A stretch of 54,925 bases of DNA from JBCBXA01 sp039816825 (GTDB lineage: Bacteria > Pseudomonadota > Alphaproteobacteria > Rhizobiales > Rhizobiaceae), in contig JBCBXA010000010.1 in assembly GCA_039816825.1 (NCBI GenBank), positions 1 through 54,925 of the forward strand, given 5' to 3'. The position numbers were made by a program, and so were the translations under genes. Shown in pieces: positions 24,951 to 33,844 of the stretch (positions are counted from its first letter, which is position 1; every line of letters begins with the position of its first letter). Under the pieces are notes generated by a model. That model was not told the DNA's origin. It searched no databases and saw only the letters and a list, made by a program, of their open reading frames with translations.

Positions 24951-25538
24951 GTGACAGCGATGACAACCCAAGGCGTTCTGGATGTCTTTCGGGAGGCGGG
25001 TGCCATTCTGGAGGGGCACTTTATCCTCACGTCGGGGCGCCATTCTGCGGTTTTTCTCCAGAAGGCCCGGGTTTTTATGGACCCTGTTGGCACTGAAAAG
25101 CTCTGCAGCGCGCTGGCCTCGCGCATCCGGGACAGTCTTGGCGATGAAGTGGACTATGTCGTGGGGCCCGCTGTCGGTGGTATCATCCCCGCCTATGAAA
25201 CCTCCCGTCATCTCGGCGTGCCCAACGTCTGGGTTGAACGTCAGGATGGCGAGTTTCGCCTTCGTCGTTTTGAGATTGAAGCAGGCGCGAAGGTTGTGAT
25301 TGTCGAGGACATCGTCACAACCGGGCTCTCCATTCGTGAGACGGTCGAAGCCATGACCAAGATCGGGGCCGATGTCAGGGCCGCCGCTTGCCTGATCGAT
25401 CGCTCCGGCGGAGAAGCGGATGTGGGCGTGCCGCTGATTGCTCTGGCGGAGCACAAAGTGCCTTCCTACTCGGCGGATGCACTGCCGCCCGAACTCGAGG
25501 CCATCCCGGCTGTGAAGCCAGGAAGCCGCAACCTGTAG
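24951..25538 (+). CDS. pyrE: Orotate phosphoribosyltransferase
   Basis: A 195-residue enzyme that joins orotate to PRPP to form OMP in pyrimidine synthesis. The PRPP-binding motif is VVIVEDIVTTGLSI near residue 115, and FILTSGRHS and the catalytic loop WVERQDGEFRLRR are present. I chose the GTG at 24951 because AGGAG lies eight bases before it; an in-frame ATG at 24960 would have 17-base spacing. It begins 11 bases after rsh, likely in one transcript. Confidence 0.94.
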   Translation: MTAMTTQGVLDVFREAGAILEGHFILTSGRHSAVFLQKARVFMDPVGTEKLCSALASRIRDSLGDEVDYVVGPAVGGIIPAYETSRHLGVPNVWVERQDGEFRLRRFEIEAGAKVVIVEDIVTTGLSIRETVEAMTKIGADVRAAACLIDRSGGEADVGVPLIALAEHKVPSYSADALPPELEAIPAVKPGSRNL

Positions 25539-25703
25539 GTCAGCCATAGAGTCTGCCGATCAAATGCGATCAACAAACCATCGTCGGGGTTTGCCAAACA
25601 GCGTTGACGGGCTAGTTCATGGTTAACGGGGGCCTTGGCGCTGCAAGCGACAGCCAGTGCCCTCGGTCACCGGATGTTCATCTAACCGTGGGACGCTCGG
25701 CTT

Positions 25704-26300
25704 ATGCTGTTTGCGAGGCGCAAAAAACCAGACTGGCGTGAGGCGTTGCGGGTTGCCGCGTGGCCGCGAAAGTCGTGGTCGCGCTCTGTGTCCTATGTGC
25801 GCAAGCGCACCTGCCGCATTGCTGCATCTCCACATGAAATCGCTCTTGGCTTCGCGTTCGGCGTTTTCATGTCCTTCACGCCCTGGTTCGGCGCCCATAT
25901 CGCGCTGGGGTGTGCCTTGGCATGGCTGCTGGGTGTATCCATGCTGGCAGCGGTGCTTGGCACACTGGTGGGAAACCCCATCACGTTCCCCATGATCTGG
26001 GCTGCAGGTGTGGGCTTGGGCAATTGGATGCTCGGTCGCAGCGCTGACATCGAACCTGCCCGTGGTTCTGAAGAGCAGCTTCTCAAGGCTGTCGAAAGCG
26101 GTTGGGATTATGATCGCATCTCCGTCGTGTTCCGCGCCGTTTGGGAGCCGATCATCAAACCCATGCTGGTGGGAGGCACCGTGCTGGGCGTGGTGGCAGC
26201 AGTCATTTTCTATGTCGTCATCCGCAAGTTCGTTGCCATCGTCCAGTTGCGGCGGCGCGCTCAACTGGAGGCGCGGGCAGCTGCCATCGCAGCAGAGTAG
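25704..26300 (+). CDS. DUF2062 membrane protein
   Basis: A 198-residue protein with a basic N-terminus, three hydrophobic segments in the middle (GFAFGVFMSFTPWFGAHIALG; LAAVLGTLVGNPITFPMIW; LVGGTVLGVVAAVIFYVV) and a basic C-terminus. The conserved DUF2062 motif PWFGAH...GNP is present. Its function is unknown; the family is widespread next to the lepB-rnc-era genes in alphaproteobacteria. The ribosome site is weak. Confidence 0.85.
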   Translation: MLFARRKKPDWREALRVAAWPRKSWSRSVSYVRKRTCRIAASPHEIALGFAFGVFMSFTPWFGAHIALGCALAWLLGVSMLAAVLGTLVGNPITFPMIWAAGVGLGNWMLGRSADIEPARGSEEQLLKAVESGWDYDRISVVFRAVWEPIIKPMLVGGTVLGVVAAVIFYVVIRKFVAIVQLRRRAQLEARAAAIAAE

Positions 26301-26437
26301 CCATTGGCTGCCCCAGAATGGCCCGAGTTCACCCATCAATGTCCGGCCGCCGTTGCGTGGTCCGCGCGCGCGGTCTAGACCCCATACAACCTGCGACACA
26401 CTGATTTGCAGGGCACATTGAAAGTTGGACCTGTTGC

Positions 26438-27199
26438 ATGAGCGAGCGAGTGAGCAAAGCGAAAGCCAGTGAGGGCGGTCTCGGCGAGACCATCAAGATC
26501 GTCGTTCAAGCGCTTTTGCTGGCTCTTGTTGTCCGAACCTTCCTGTTTCAGCCGTTCAACATACCGTCCGGTTCCATGATCCAGACGCTTCTGGTGGGCG
26601 ACTACATCTTCGTTTCCAAATTCTCTTACGGTTACTCGAAGTACTCGTTCCCTTTCGCTCCAGACCTGTTTGAAGGGCGTATCTGGGGCGGTGAGCCTGA
26701 GCGTGGCGATGTCGCCGTGTTCCGCCTGCCCACCGACACCAGGCTCGACTATGTTAAGCGTGTCGTCGGCCTGCCTGGGGACCGCATCGCGGTCCGCGAC
26801 GGAGTTCTGTTCATCAATGGCGAAGCGGTTGAGCGTCGTCCTGCCGGTGAGTTCGATGCCCAGGTTGCCGGCCTTGGCACCCTTCCGGGCCGCACTGCCG
26901 ATGTTTACATCGAAACGCTGCCCAATGGCGTCACCTATTCGACGCTCGATCTGACGCCACTGGCTGACACCGACAATTTCGCTGAAGTGACTGTGCCGGA
27001 AGGCCACTATTTCATGATGGGTGACAATCGGGACAATTCAGCCGACAGCCGAACCGCGCAAGTTGGTTTTGTTCCGTACGAGAACCTGATTGGCCGAGCC
27101 GACGTTATCTTCTTCTCCATTGGAGACGGAGCCCGCCCATGGCAGATGTGGCGCTGGCCTGGCTCGTTGCGCCTGTCCCGCTTCTTCGACGGTCTGTGA
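26438..27199 (+). CDS. lepB: Signal peptidase I
   Basis: A 253-residue inner-membrane leader peptidase that removes Sec and Tat signal peptides, such as those of the porin and binding protein here. A hydrophobic segment (IVVQALLLALVVRTFLF) is followed by NIPSGSM with nucleophile Ser46, YVKRVVGLPGD with general-base Lys107, and GHYFMMGDNRDNSADSR near the end. Only one membrane anchor is present, as usual in this group. It is followed by rnc with ten bases between. Confidence 0.95.
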   Translation: MSERVSKAKASEGGLGETIKIVVQALLLALVVRTFLFQPFNIPSGSMIQTLLVGDYIFVSKFSYGYSKYSFPFAPDLFEGRIWGGEPERGDVAVFRLPTDTRLDYVKRVVGLPGDRIAVRDGVLFINGEAVERRPAGEFDAQVAGLGTLPGRTADVYIETLPNGVTYSTLDLTPLADTDNFAEVTVPEGHYFMMGDNRDNSADSRTAQVGFVPYENLIGRADVIFFSIGDGARPWQMWRWPGSLRLSRFFDGL

Positions 27200-27209
27200 G
27201 GCCAACTTC

Positions 27210-27935
27210 GTGGGGTCGAAGACAGGCTGGGAAGCCGAACTGGAAGCGTTGATCGATCACCGTTTTGGTGATCATGAGCTTGTGGCGCGTGCTCTCACCC
27301 ACACCTCTGCCCGCCAGATCAGTGACGAAACGGGGCACTATGAGCGTCTGGAATTCTTGGGTGATCGGGTACTTGGGCTGACCGTTGCGGAGCTTCTGTG
27401 GCGGCGTTTCCCGGATGCGAGTGAGGGCGAACTCAACCGTCGTTTGAGCGCTTTGGTGAACGGAGAGACTTGCGCTGAAGTTGCCGACGAGATTGGCTTG
27501 CACAAGTTCATCCGAACCGGCGCAGATGTGCGCCAGATTACAAGCAAGCGCATGGCCAGCGTCCGTGCCGATGTGGTCGAATCGCTTCTTGCGGTCATTT
27601 ATCTGGATGCAGGCCTTCCCGCCGCTCACAAATTTGTCGAGCGTCACTGGGGCGAGCGTGTGGCGCAGAACAAGGCTGCGCGTCGGGACCCGAAGACCGC
27701 TCTGCAGGAATGGGCGCACGCTATGCGCCAGAAATCGCCAGTCTATGCGGTTTTGGATCGGTCCGGCCCGGATCATGACCCTAGATTCGAAGTTCAGGTT
27801 CGGTTGGAGCCCGTCTCGGACAAAGGTACGCAAAAGCTGGACGGCGCGACGGGAAGGGGACGCTCCAAACGCGCAGCCGAACAGGATGCGGCTGAGCAGA
27901 CATTGATACGCCACGGCGTTTGGGAGCAGGCATGA
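27210..27935 (+). CDS. rnc: Ribonuclease III
   Basis: A 241-residue double-strand-specific RNase for rRNA and mRNA processing. The catalytic signature ERLEFLGDRVLG is near residue 40, and the double-stranded RNA-binding domain (DPKTALQEWAH...RSKRAAEQDAAEQTL) forms the C-terminus. The open frame extends back into lepB, but GTG 27210 is the sensible start: GAGG lies eight bases upstream, overlapping the lepB stop, and the protein then has normal length. The stop overlaps era (ATGA). Confidence 0.93.
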   Translation: MGSKTGWEAELEALIDHRFGDHELVARALTHTSARQISDETGHYERLEFLGDRVLGLTVAELLWRRFPDASEGELNRRLSALVNGETCAEVADEIGLHKFIRTGADVRQITSKRMASVRADVVESLLAVIYLDAGLPAAHKFVERHWGERVAQNKAARRDPKTALQEWAHAMRQKSPVYAVLDRSGPDHDPRFEVQVRLEPVSDKGTQKLDGATGRGRSKRAAEQDAAEQTLIRHGVWEQA

Positions 27936-28861
27936 CCGACCCGCAGGTTGAAAGCGTTGAAGAGGGCCCCATGCGCTCCGGATTTGTGGCGCTTATTGGT
28001 GCTCCGAATGCCGGTAAGTCGACGCTTTTGAATCGGCTGGTGGGTGCCAAAGTGTCGATCGTCACGCACAAGGTGCAGACGACCCGCAGCATCATCCGGG
28101 GCATTCTCACAACAGGGCGAACACAAGTCGTGTTTCTCGATACACCCGGTATCTTTCAGCCGCGTCGCCGGCTTGACCGGGCGATGGTGACGAGCGCTTG
28201 GGGCGGGGCTCGGGAGGCCGATGTCGTGGCTCTGCTGATCGATGTCGGGCGCGGCCTCACTGGGGATGCAGAGCGGATTGTGGAACAGTTGGCCGGCTTC
28301 AAAGGCCGCATCATTCTGCTGCTCAACAAGGTGGATACTGTCGCACCGGAGAAGCTTCTCGCGCTCTCGGCTGAGATCAATGACAAGGTCGACTTTGAGG
28401 CGACCTTCATGATCTCGGCGCTCAAGGGCTCCGGTTGTGAAGATCTGACCAACTGGCTGGAAGCGGAGATGCCCCTTGGGCACTGGTTTTACCCCGAGGA
28501 TCAGCTCTCCGACCTTCCCATGCGCCAGTTGGCAGCCGAGTTGACCCGCGAGAAGCTCTATCTGCGACTCCACCAGGAACTGCCTTACTCGGCCCATGTC
28601 GAAACCGAGAATTGGGAAGAGCAGCCGGACGGCTCGGTGAAGGTGAGTCAGGTCATCTACATTCAGCGCGATGCGCACAAGCGGATCGTCATCGGCAAGG
28701 GTGGCCAGACGTTGAAGGCAATCTCAATGGCTGCGCGCCAGGAGCTTGGTCAAATTCTTGAGCAGACCGTTCACCTGTTCATTTTTGTGAAGGTGCGGGA
28801 GAATTGGGGAGACGATCCGGAGCGATACGCTGATCTCGGCTTGGAGTTTCCGGGCAGTTAG
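27932..28861 (+). CDS. era: GTPase Era
   Basis: A 309-residue ribosome-assembly GTPase acting on 16S rRNA. G1 is GAPNAGKST near residue 25, G3 is DTPGIF, and G4 is NKVD. The C-terminal KH domain shows VIGKGGQTLK. ATG 27932 overlaps the rnc stop, with GGAG just upstream; an in-frame TTG 12 bases earlier is less likely. Part of the lepB-rnc-era-recO run. Confidence 0.96.
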   Translation: MTDPQVESVEEGPMRSGFVALIGAPNAGKSTLLNRLVGAKVSIVTHKVQTTRSIIRGILTTGRTQVVFLDTPGIFQPRRRLDRAMVTSAWGGAREADVVALLIDVGRGLTGDAERIVEQLAGFKGRIILLLNKVDTVAPEKLLALSAEINDKVDFEATFMISALKGSGCEDLTNWLEAEMPLGHWFYPEDQLSDLPMRQLAAELTREKLYLRLHQELPYSAHVETENWEEQPDGSVKVSQVIYIQRDAHKRIVIGKGGQTLKAISMAARQELGQILEQTVHLFIFVKVRENWGDDPERYADLGLEFPGS

Positions 28862-28876
28862 TCCCACAATGCGCTG

Positions 28877-29599
28877 ATGGAATGGTCTGACACCGGCCTT
28901 GTGCTCGGTATTCGCAAACATGGTGAGAGCAGCGTCATCCTGGAAGCGATGACTCGTGGGCATGGCCGGCATCTTGGCCTGGTGCGGGGAGGGCGCTCAC
29001 GGACCCGGCAGCCCGTGCTGCAGGTGGGCAATACGCTTGAGCTTGTGTGGCGTGCGCGCCTTGAGGAACACCTTGGTATCTACACCGCCGAAGCGGGTGC
29101 TCTGCGGGCAGCCGACGTGATGGCGACGCGCTCTGCCCTTGGTATCGTGCAGACCTTGGCCTCGCACCTGCGTCTGCTGCCGGAGCGCGACCCCCATCCC
29201 GAATTGTACGACGCGGCGCATGTCTTGCTGGACAATCTGGAAGACCCGCTGGTGGCTGGTGCGCTTCTGGTGCGGTTTGAACTCCGTCTGCTGGAGGAAC
29301 TGGGTTTTGGGCTCGACCTGTCGAGATGCGCCTCGACAGGAGACAATGACGGGCTTGCCTATGTGTCGCCGAAGACCGGGCGCGCCGTTTCTGCAAGTGC
29401 CGGGGAGCCGTGGCATGATCGCCTGTTGCGCCTGCCGCCCTTTATCGCCCCGGGAGGAAAGACGTCGCTCACGGAAGGCAGGGATGTTGCTGACGGCCTT
29501 GCCATGACCGGGCATTTCCTGGCTCGCGATATATATGACGCCAGGGGCATTGAGCCCCCCCTGGCTCGGGACAGCCTGCGTGTCGAATTGGCACGTTAG
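28877..29599 (+). CDS. recO: DNA repair protein RecO
   Basis: A 240-residue RecF-pathway protein that helps load RecA on SSB-coated DNA. The N-terminal OB fold starts MEWSDTGLVLGIRKHGE and has RGGRSR. The helical C-terminal domain follows, with FELRLLEELGFGLDLSRCASTG, typical of RecO. It starts 15 bases after era. Its stop lies six bases from the stop of the convergent MFS gene. Confidence 0.93.
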   Translation: MEWSDTGLVLGIRKHGESSVILEAMTRGHGRHLGLVRGGRSRTRQPVLQVGNTLELVWRARLEEHLGIYTAEAGALRAADVMATRSALGIVQTLASHLRLLPERDPHPELYDAAHVLLDNLEDPLVAGALLVRFELRLLEELGFGLDLSRCASTGDNDGLAYVSPKTGRAVSASAGEPWHDRLLRLPPFIAPGGKTSLTEGRDVADGLAMTGHFLARDIYDARGIEPPLARDSLRVELAR

Positions 29600-29605
29600 C
29601 GGACT

Positions 29606-30841
29606 TCAGGCTGGCTGAAGCCGCGCGACAGCTTGTTCACGGATGGGCCAATGTGCCGCCGCAGCGAAGAGACCTGCGGCCACAGACGTCCACCACATCA
29701 GGTCATAATTGCCCGTCGCGTCGTAGATCACGCCACCCAGCCAAATGCCAAGGAACGACCCGACCTGATGCGAGAAGAAGGCGATGCCAAACAGCATGGC
29801 CATATAGCGGGTGCCAAAGAAGACCGCCACCAGCCCCTGTGTGGGCGGCACGGTCGAGAGCCAGAGAATACCCATCGCAGCCGAGAAGACGATGATCGAG
29901 CCCTGCGTGACCGGCAGGAGCACGAAGGCCATGATCACCACCACTCGGCCAAGATAGATGCCCGACAGGATGTAGCGCTTGGGAAATCGGCTCATGAGCG
30001 TGCCAGACCCGATTGCGCCGATAATGTTGAAGGCCCCGATAATGGCGATGGACCATGCTGCAAGCGGCGTAGGGCCGCAAATATCCACGATGTAGGACGG
30101 CAGATGCACCGTGATGAACGCCACATGATAGCCGCACACAAAGAAGCCCAGCACGAGCAGAACGTAGGATCGGGTTGAGAAGGCCTCGGCCAGCGCCTGC
30201 CGGATCGTCTGGTCGGATCGGCCATCGGGCTGGGCTGAGACTTCGGGCTTGCCGCGCAGTGTGATGGCGAGGATCGGCACTGTAGCCACCATCATTGCCA
30301 GGAGCAGAAGCGCAGTCTGGTAGCCATATCCGTCGATGAAAGCTTGCCCTAGGGGCGCAAAGACCAACTGGCCTGCCGACGAGGCAGCCGTTCCCAAACC
30401 AAACACAAGACCGCGATACTGCTCTGGGACGATGCGCGCGAAGGCAGCCAGAACGAGAAAGAAGGCCGAGGATGCAATGCCGATGCCGACCAGAACGCCA
30501 GCCGTCAGATGTAATCCTACGGGGTCGGTGGCCATGCTCATCAGGACAAGGCCGAACACATAGATCGCCGCGCCAAATGTGATGACGCGCCAAGTCCCAT
30601 ACCGGTCTGCAAAGCCACCGGCGAATGGTTGGACTGCACCCCAGACGAGGTTCTGTACCGCGATGGAGAAGGCAAAGATCTCCCGGCTCCAGCCATTGGC
30701 GTCTGTCATGGGCGTTAGAAACAGGCCCATGGCCGAGCGCGGCCCGAAGGTGAGCGTTCCGATCAAACAGCCGCAAACAACAACCGCAATCAGGTAGAGG
30801 TTGTGCGAGCTATACTTTGCCGTATCGCGGGCCGCTGTCAT
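29606..30841 (-). CDS. MFS transporter (monocarboxylate/oxalate-porter-like)
   Basis: A 411-residue inner-membrane transporter with about twelve hydrophobic segments. The MFS loop between segments 2 and 3 reads GGFADRYGTWRV, and the equivalent after segment 8 reads GSGTLMSRFPKRY. The overall style (GWSREIFAFSIAVQNLVWG) resembles the OxlT/monocarboxylate-porter branch. The substrate cannot be read from sequence. GGGGGA precedes the start. Divergent from the yceI gene. Confidence 0.85.
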   Translation of the reverse strand: MTAARDTAKYSSHNLYLIAVVVCGCLIGTLTFGPRSAMGLFLTPMTDANGWSREIFAFSIAVQNLVWGAVQPFAGGFADRYGTWRVITFGAAIYVFGLVLMSMATDPVGLHLTAGVLVGIGIASSAFFLVLAAFARIVPEQYRGLVFGLGTAASSAGQLVFAPLGQAFIDGYGYQTALLLLAMMVATVPILAITLRGKPEVSAQPDGRSDQTIRQALAEAFSTRSYVLLVLGFFVCGYHVAFITVHLPSYIVDICGPTPLAAWSIAIIGAFNIIGAIGSGTLMSRFPKRYILSGIYLGRVVVIMAFVLLPVTQGSIIVFSAAMGILWLSTVPPTQGLVAVFFGTRYMAMLFGIAFFSHQVGSFLGIWLGGVIYDATGNYDLMWWTSVAAGLFAAAAHWPIREQAVARLQPA

Positions 30842-30868
30842 TGATTGTTCCCCCTTACGCTCAAGAGC

Positions 30869-30958
30869 GACGCAAGCGTCTCACATTCGTTTGACTAAAC
30901 GCAATTGAGTTTTGTTGTGCGGCGACATGAACAAAACTCAACATCGCTCTAAATGTTG
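30869..30958 (+). promoter_or_regulatory. Nested inverted repeats in the MFS/yceI divergent region
   Basis: Three inverted repeats lie in 90 bases: GACGC-AA-GCGTC (30869-30880); a perfect 12-base pair TTGAGTTTTGTT (30905-30916) with AACAAAACTCAA (30930-30941) around a 13-base loop; and CAACAT (30939-30944) with ATGTTG (30953-30958). The last two share bases, so as RNA they would be mutually exclusive hairpins before the yceI ribosome site. No T-run follows. Operator or leader-RNA control of yceI is possible. Confidence 0.45.
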
Positions 30959-31001
30959 TTTCAGCCGTCCCAGCACGGTCCCAATCAGAGGAGCCCCCAT
31001 A

Positions 31002-31628
31002 ATGAAAAGCGTTCAAATCGTCTCCATCGCAGCAGTGCTTTCGCTTAGCGCGAGCACCTTTGCCCTTGCCGCTGGCCATGGCGGCCTGACCATCCCAACC
31101 GGCACCTATGCTGCTGACCCAACCCACTCCAACGTGACCTGGAAAGTCAGCCATTTTGGCCTTTCCAATTACACCGGTCAGTTCAACGCAGTGAACGGCA
31201 CGCTGGAACTGAACGCTGAGGACCCGACAGCCTCCAAAGTGTCGGCTACGGTCGATATTGCAACGATCTCAACACCGTTCCCCAACGCTGATACGAAAGA
31301 CTTCGATGGCGAGCTTTTGGGCGCGCAGTGGTTCAACGCTGACGAGTTCCCGCAGGCGACGTTTGAAAGCACCTCGCTCGAGCTGGGTGAGAACGGCACC
31401 GGGACGATGACCGGCGACATGACGTTCCGCGGTCAGACCGTGCCGGTGACCTTCGATGTGGAGTTGAACGGTCAAATGGAAAAGCACCCATTCGCCCCCG
31501 GCGCAGCGGTTGGGTTCACGGCCACGGGCATGATCGACCGCACCGCCTTTGGTTTCGATACTTTTGCTCCTAACATCGGCGCAGAAGTCGAACTGATCAT
31601 CCAGACTGAGTTCATCGAGCAGAAGTAG
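31002..31628 (+). CDS. YceI-family periplasmic lipocalin-like protein
   Basis: A 208-residue secreted protein. The signal peptide MKSVQIVSIAAVLSLSASTFALA is followed by the YceI beta-barrel: YAADPTHSNVTWKVSHFGLSN, a variable middle and VGFTATGMIDRTAFGFD. YceI proteins bind isoprenoid lipids such as polyprenyl quinones. AGAGGAG lies nine bases before ATG 31002; the upstream part of the frame is untranslated leader. Five bases separate it from the cytochrome b561-YceI fusion, so the two act together. Confidence 0.92.
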   Translation: MKSVQIVSIAAVLSLSASTFALAAGHGGLTIPTGTYAADPTHSNVTWKVSHFGLSNYTGQFNAVNGTLELNAEDPTASKVSATVDIATISTPFPNADTKDFDGELLGAQWFNADEFPQATFESTSLELGENGTGTMTGDMTFRGQTVPVTFDVELNGQMEKHPFAPGAAVGFTATGMIDRTAFGFDTFAPNIGAEVELIIQTEFIEQK

Positions 31629-31632
31629 TCCC

Positions 31633-32898
31633 ATGGCAGTTGCCTTTGACAGTCAGCCTCCGGCGACTGCCCGCTACACATCGGTGGCGATCGTCTTGCA
31701 TTGGACGATCGCCATCGCCATTCTGTTCCAACTGGCCTCTGGCCAGTGGATGGTGCACTGGGCACCCGAAAACTCCCAGCTTACCTTCGACACCTATCAG
31801 GTTCACAAGACCGTCGGTCTGATCGTCCTGGCTCTGTCATTGGCACGCCTGTACTGGCGTCTGACTCATAAGCCGCCCGCACCACAACCCAATTGGAGTG
31901 CCTGGGAGCACAGGGCCGCCCATGCTGCGCATTTGGCTTTTTATGGGCTCATGATCGGTGCCCCGCTCTCGGGCTGGTTGATGGTTTCCGTTTCGCCGAC
32001 GGCCATTCCGACCTTCTTTGGCATGGTCGAGAGCCTTCCGTTCGCGCACCTGCCGGGCTTCACCGACTGGTCGGCAGAAGCGCGAAAGGTCGCCGAAGAC
32101 TGGCTGATCCTTATCCACGAAATCTTCGCAAAATCGATTGTTCTGATCCTGCTGCTTCATGTGGCCGGGGCGCTGAAGCACCATTTTGTTGAGGCCGATG
32201 GAACGCTGAGGCGCATCTCTTTCAAGCGGCCTTCTCCCGGCACAGGTGCGGGCAAAGCTGGTCGGCATCTTGCCGTGTCGGCGATCCTGGCAACGGCGCT
32301 GATCGGCGGTGGTTTGATGGCCGGGCAGGTGACAAAAGGTGGCGAGGCAACCGAACGGCTCGCCCTGGCTTCCAGCGGCAATACGGGGTGGGTTGTCGAT
32401 CTTGGGGCAAGCAATCTGGAAGTGAGCTTCCAATATTCAGGGGCCGAGACCATCGGCACCTTTGGCAACTGGTCCGCCGACATTGAATTTGATCCTTCGG
32501 CTCCTGAGAGTGGATCGGTGACCGTTGATATCGATCTCGGGCAGTTCACCATCGCCGACGCCTATCTCGCCGGACAGGCTGGCGGTTCGGACGGCATGGA
32601 TGTGGCTACGAACCCAACCGCGCGTTTTGTCTCCACTGGGATCATGGCGGATGGCGATGGTTACCTTCTAGAGGGTGTGCTGTCATTCCGTGGTGTGGAC
32701 GAGCCGCTGACGATTCCTTTCACCTATGAAGAAGTGGACGAGCAGGCGCTGGTTGCCGGAGGCACAGTGCTCGACAGGTTGACCTTTGGCGTGGGTGCTC
32801 AGAACGACCCTTCAGGCTCGTTTCTGGGGCAGGAGGTTACGCTCCGCTTTGAGCTAAAGGCAAGGCGCGCCGACACTACGCTGGGCGCTGAAAGCTAG
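31633..32898 (+). CDS. Cytochrome b561 fused to a YceI domain
   Basis: A 421-residue fusion. The N-terminal half is a four-helix di-haem cytochrome b561 (first helix SVAIVLHWTIAIAILFQLASG; haem-ligand histidines in VLHW, YQVHKTVG, HLAFYGL and LLHVAGALKHH). After a fifth hydrophobic segment (about residues 216-235), a periplasmic YceI domain runs from about 255 to the end (NLEVSFQYSG, FVSTGIM, LTFGVG). It likely moves electrons between the quinone pool and a YceI-bound lipid or periplasmic partner; that role is inference. Its 3' end overlaps the convergent hydrolase gene by 23 bases. Confidence 0.9.
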   Translation: MAVAFDSQPPATARYTSVAIVLHWTIAIAILFQLASGQWMVHWAPENSQLTFDTYQVHKTVGLIVLALSLARLYWRLTHKPPAPQPNWSAWEHRAAHAAHLAFYGLMIGAPLSGWLMVSVSPTAIPTFFGMVESLPFAHLPGFTDWSAEARKVAEDWLILIHEIFAKSIVLILLLHVAGALKHHFVEADGTLRRISFKRPSPGTGAGKAGRHLAVSAILATALIGGGLMAGQVTKGGEATERLALASSGNTGWVVDLGASNLEVSFQYSGAETIGTFGNWSADIEFDPSAPESGSVTVDIDLGQFTIADAYLAGQAGGSDGMDVATNPTARFVSTGIMADGDGYLLEGVLSFRGVDEPLTIPFTYEEVDEQALVAGGTVLDRLTFGVGAQNDPSGSFLGQEVTLRFELKARRADTTLGAES

Positions 32899-33811
32899 AA
32901 TCCAGCCACGCGATGAAGGCGGCTGTGGTGCTGTCGCGATTGGTTTCGTTGAGGCTTTCATGCCGCGTGTCGGTCAGGACCGACAGCGTCACGTTTCTGC
33001 ATCCCACGCGCTCTAGCTTGGCGGCCATAGCTCGGGTTGCCTTTGCTCCCTCCGTTGCCGGGTCCTTCTCGCCACCCAGAATGTGGATGGGCAGCGTCGC
33101 CGGCAGGTTGGACAAATTGCGCGCATCGCCCGCGCTATAGATCAGTCGGGAAATATCCTGCCACATGGAGATGCTGGCCGGAAAGCCGCAGAGCGGGTCA
33201 GCGACATAAGCGTCAACTTCCGCGTCGTCTCGGCTCAGCCAGTCAAAGTTCGTGCGATTGGGCGCCAGCTTCTTGTTCCATGCGTCAAAGGTGAGTTTGG
33301 GCAGCACCTTGCTGGCCGTTGATGCACCTCTCAGACCCGCTTCCGCCTTCAGGATCAGCTGGGCAGCACGACCCGCGACGCCGCCCGAGGCATTGGAGTT
33401 CCAGACGGAAAGGGCGTCGCTGGCTTTTGGATTGGCGCAGGCATAATTCAGCGCCATCAGTCCGCCCGCTGAATGACCAAAAGTGACGAGTGGAACGCCT
33501 TGCCACCGGTTCCGCGCGAAGTCTTGCACACTTGCGATGTCGCTCAGCACCTTCGAGACGCCGCTCTCATGTGCATAGACGCGTGGTTCCGTATCGGGTG
33601 CTGAGGTTTTGCCGTGGCCTCGATGGTCGTGGGCTATGGATGCATAGCCCGCTTCCGACAGCGCTTTCTGAAATCGCCCGTAACGAGCTGCATGCTCGGC
33701 CAATCCGTGATTGATCTGCACAACAGCCTTTGGCTGGCCACCCGTCGCGTCCGAAAGGTAAGCGTGAAGTTCCGCGCCCGTGGGCGAGATTATCGTGACC
33801 GTTTCCAACAT
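32876..33811 (-). CDS. Alpha/beta hydrolase, monoacylglycerol-lipase-like
   Basis: A 311-residue hydrolase of the PldB/MGL group, with the oxyanion motif INHGLAEHAARY, DHRGHGKT, nucleophile elbow FGHSAGG, acid in GGEKDPAT and histidine in TRHESLNE. The triad is intact, unlike the hydrolase-fold protein at 16265-17197. No signal peptide, so cytoplasmic. It would act on lysophospholipids or monoacylglycerols. It follows ettA by 33 bases on the same strand. Confidence 0.88.
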   Translation of the reverse strand: MLETVTIISPTGAELHAYLSDATGGQPKAVVQINHGLAEHAARYGRFQKALSEAGYASIAHDHRGHGKTSAPDTEPRVYAHESGVSKVLSDIASVQDFARNRWQGVPLVTFGHSAGGLMALNYACANPKASDALSVWNSNASGGVAGRAAQLILKAEAGLRGASTASKVLPKLTFDAWNKKLAPNRTNFDWLSRDDAEVDAYVADPLCGFPASISMWQDISRLIYSAGDARNLSNLPATLPIHILGGEKDPATEGAKATRAMAAKLERVGCRNVTLSVLTDTRHESLNETNRDSTTAAFIAWLDSSFQRPA

Positions 33812-33844
33812 TCAGAGGTGACCAAAGCGAGCCGGCACGCCGGG

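Noticed and set aside
27090..27209. Upstream extension of RNase III into lepB
   Set aside because: It would overlap lepB by over 100 bases; GTG 27210 with GAGG gives normal length.
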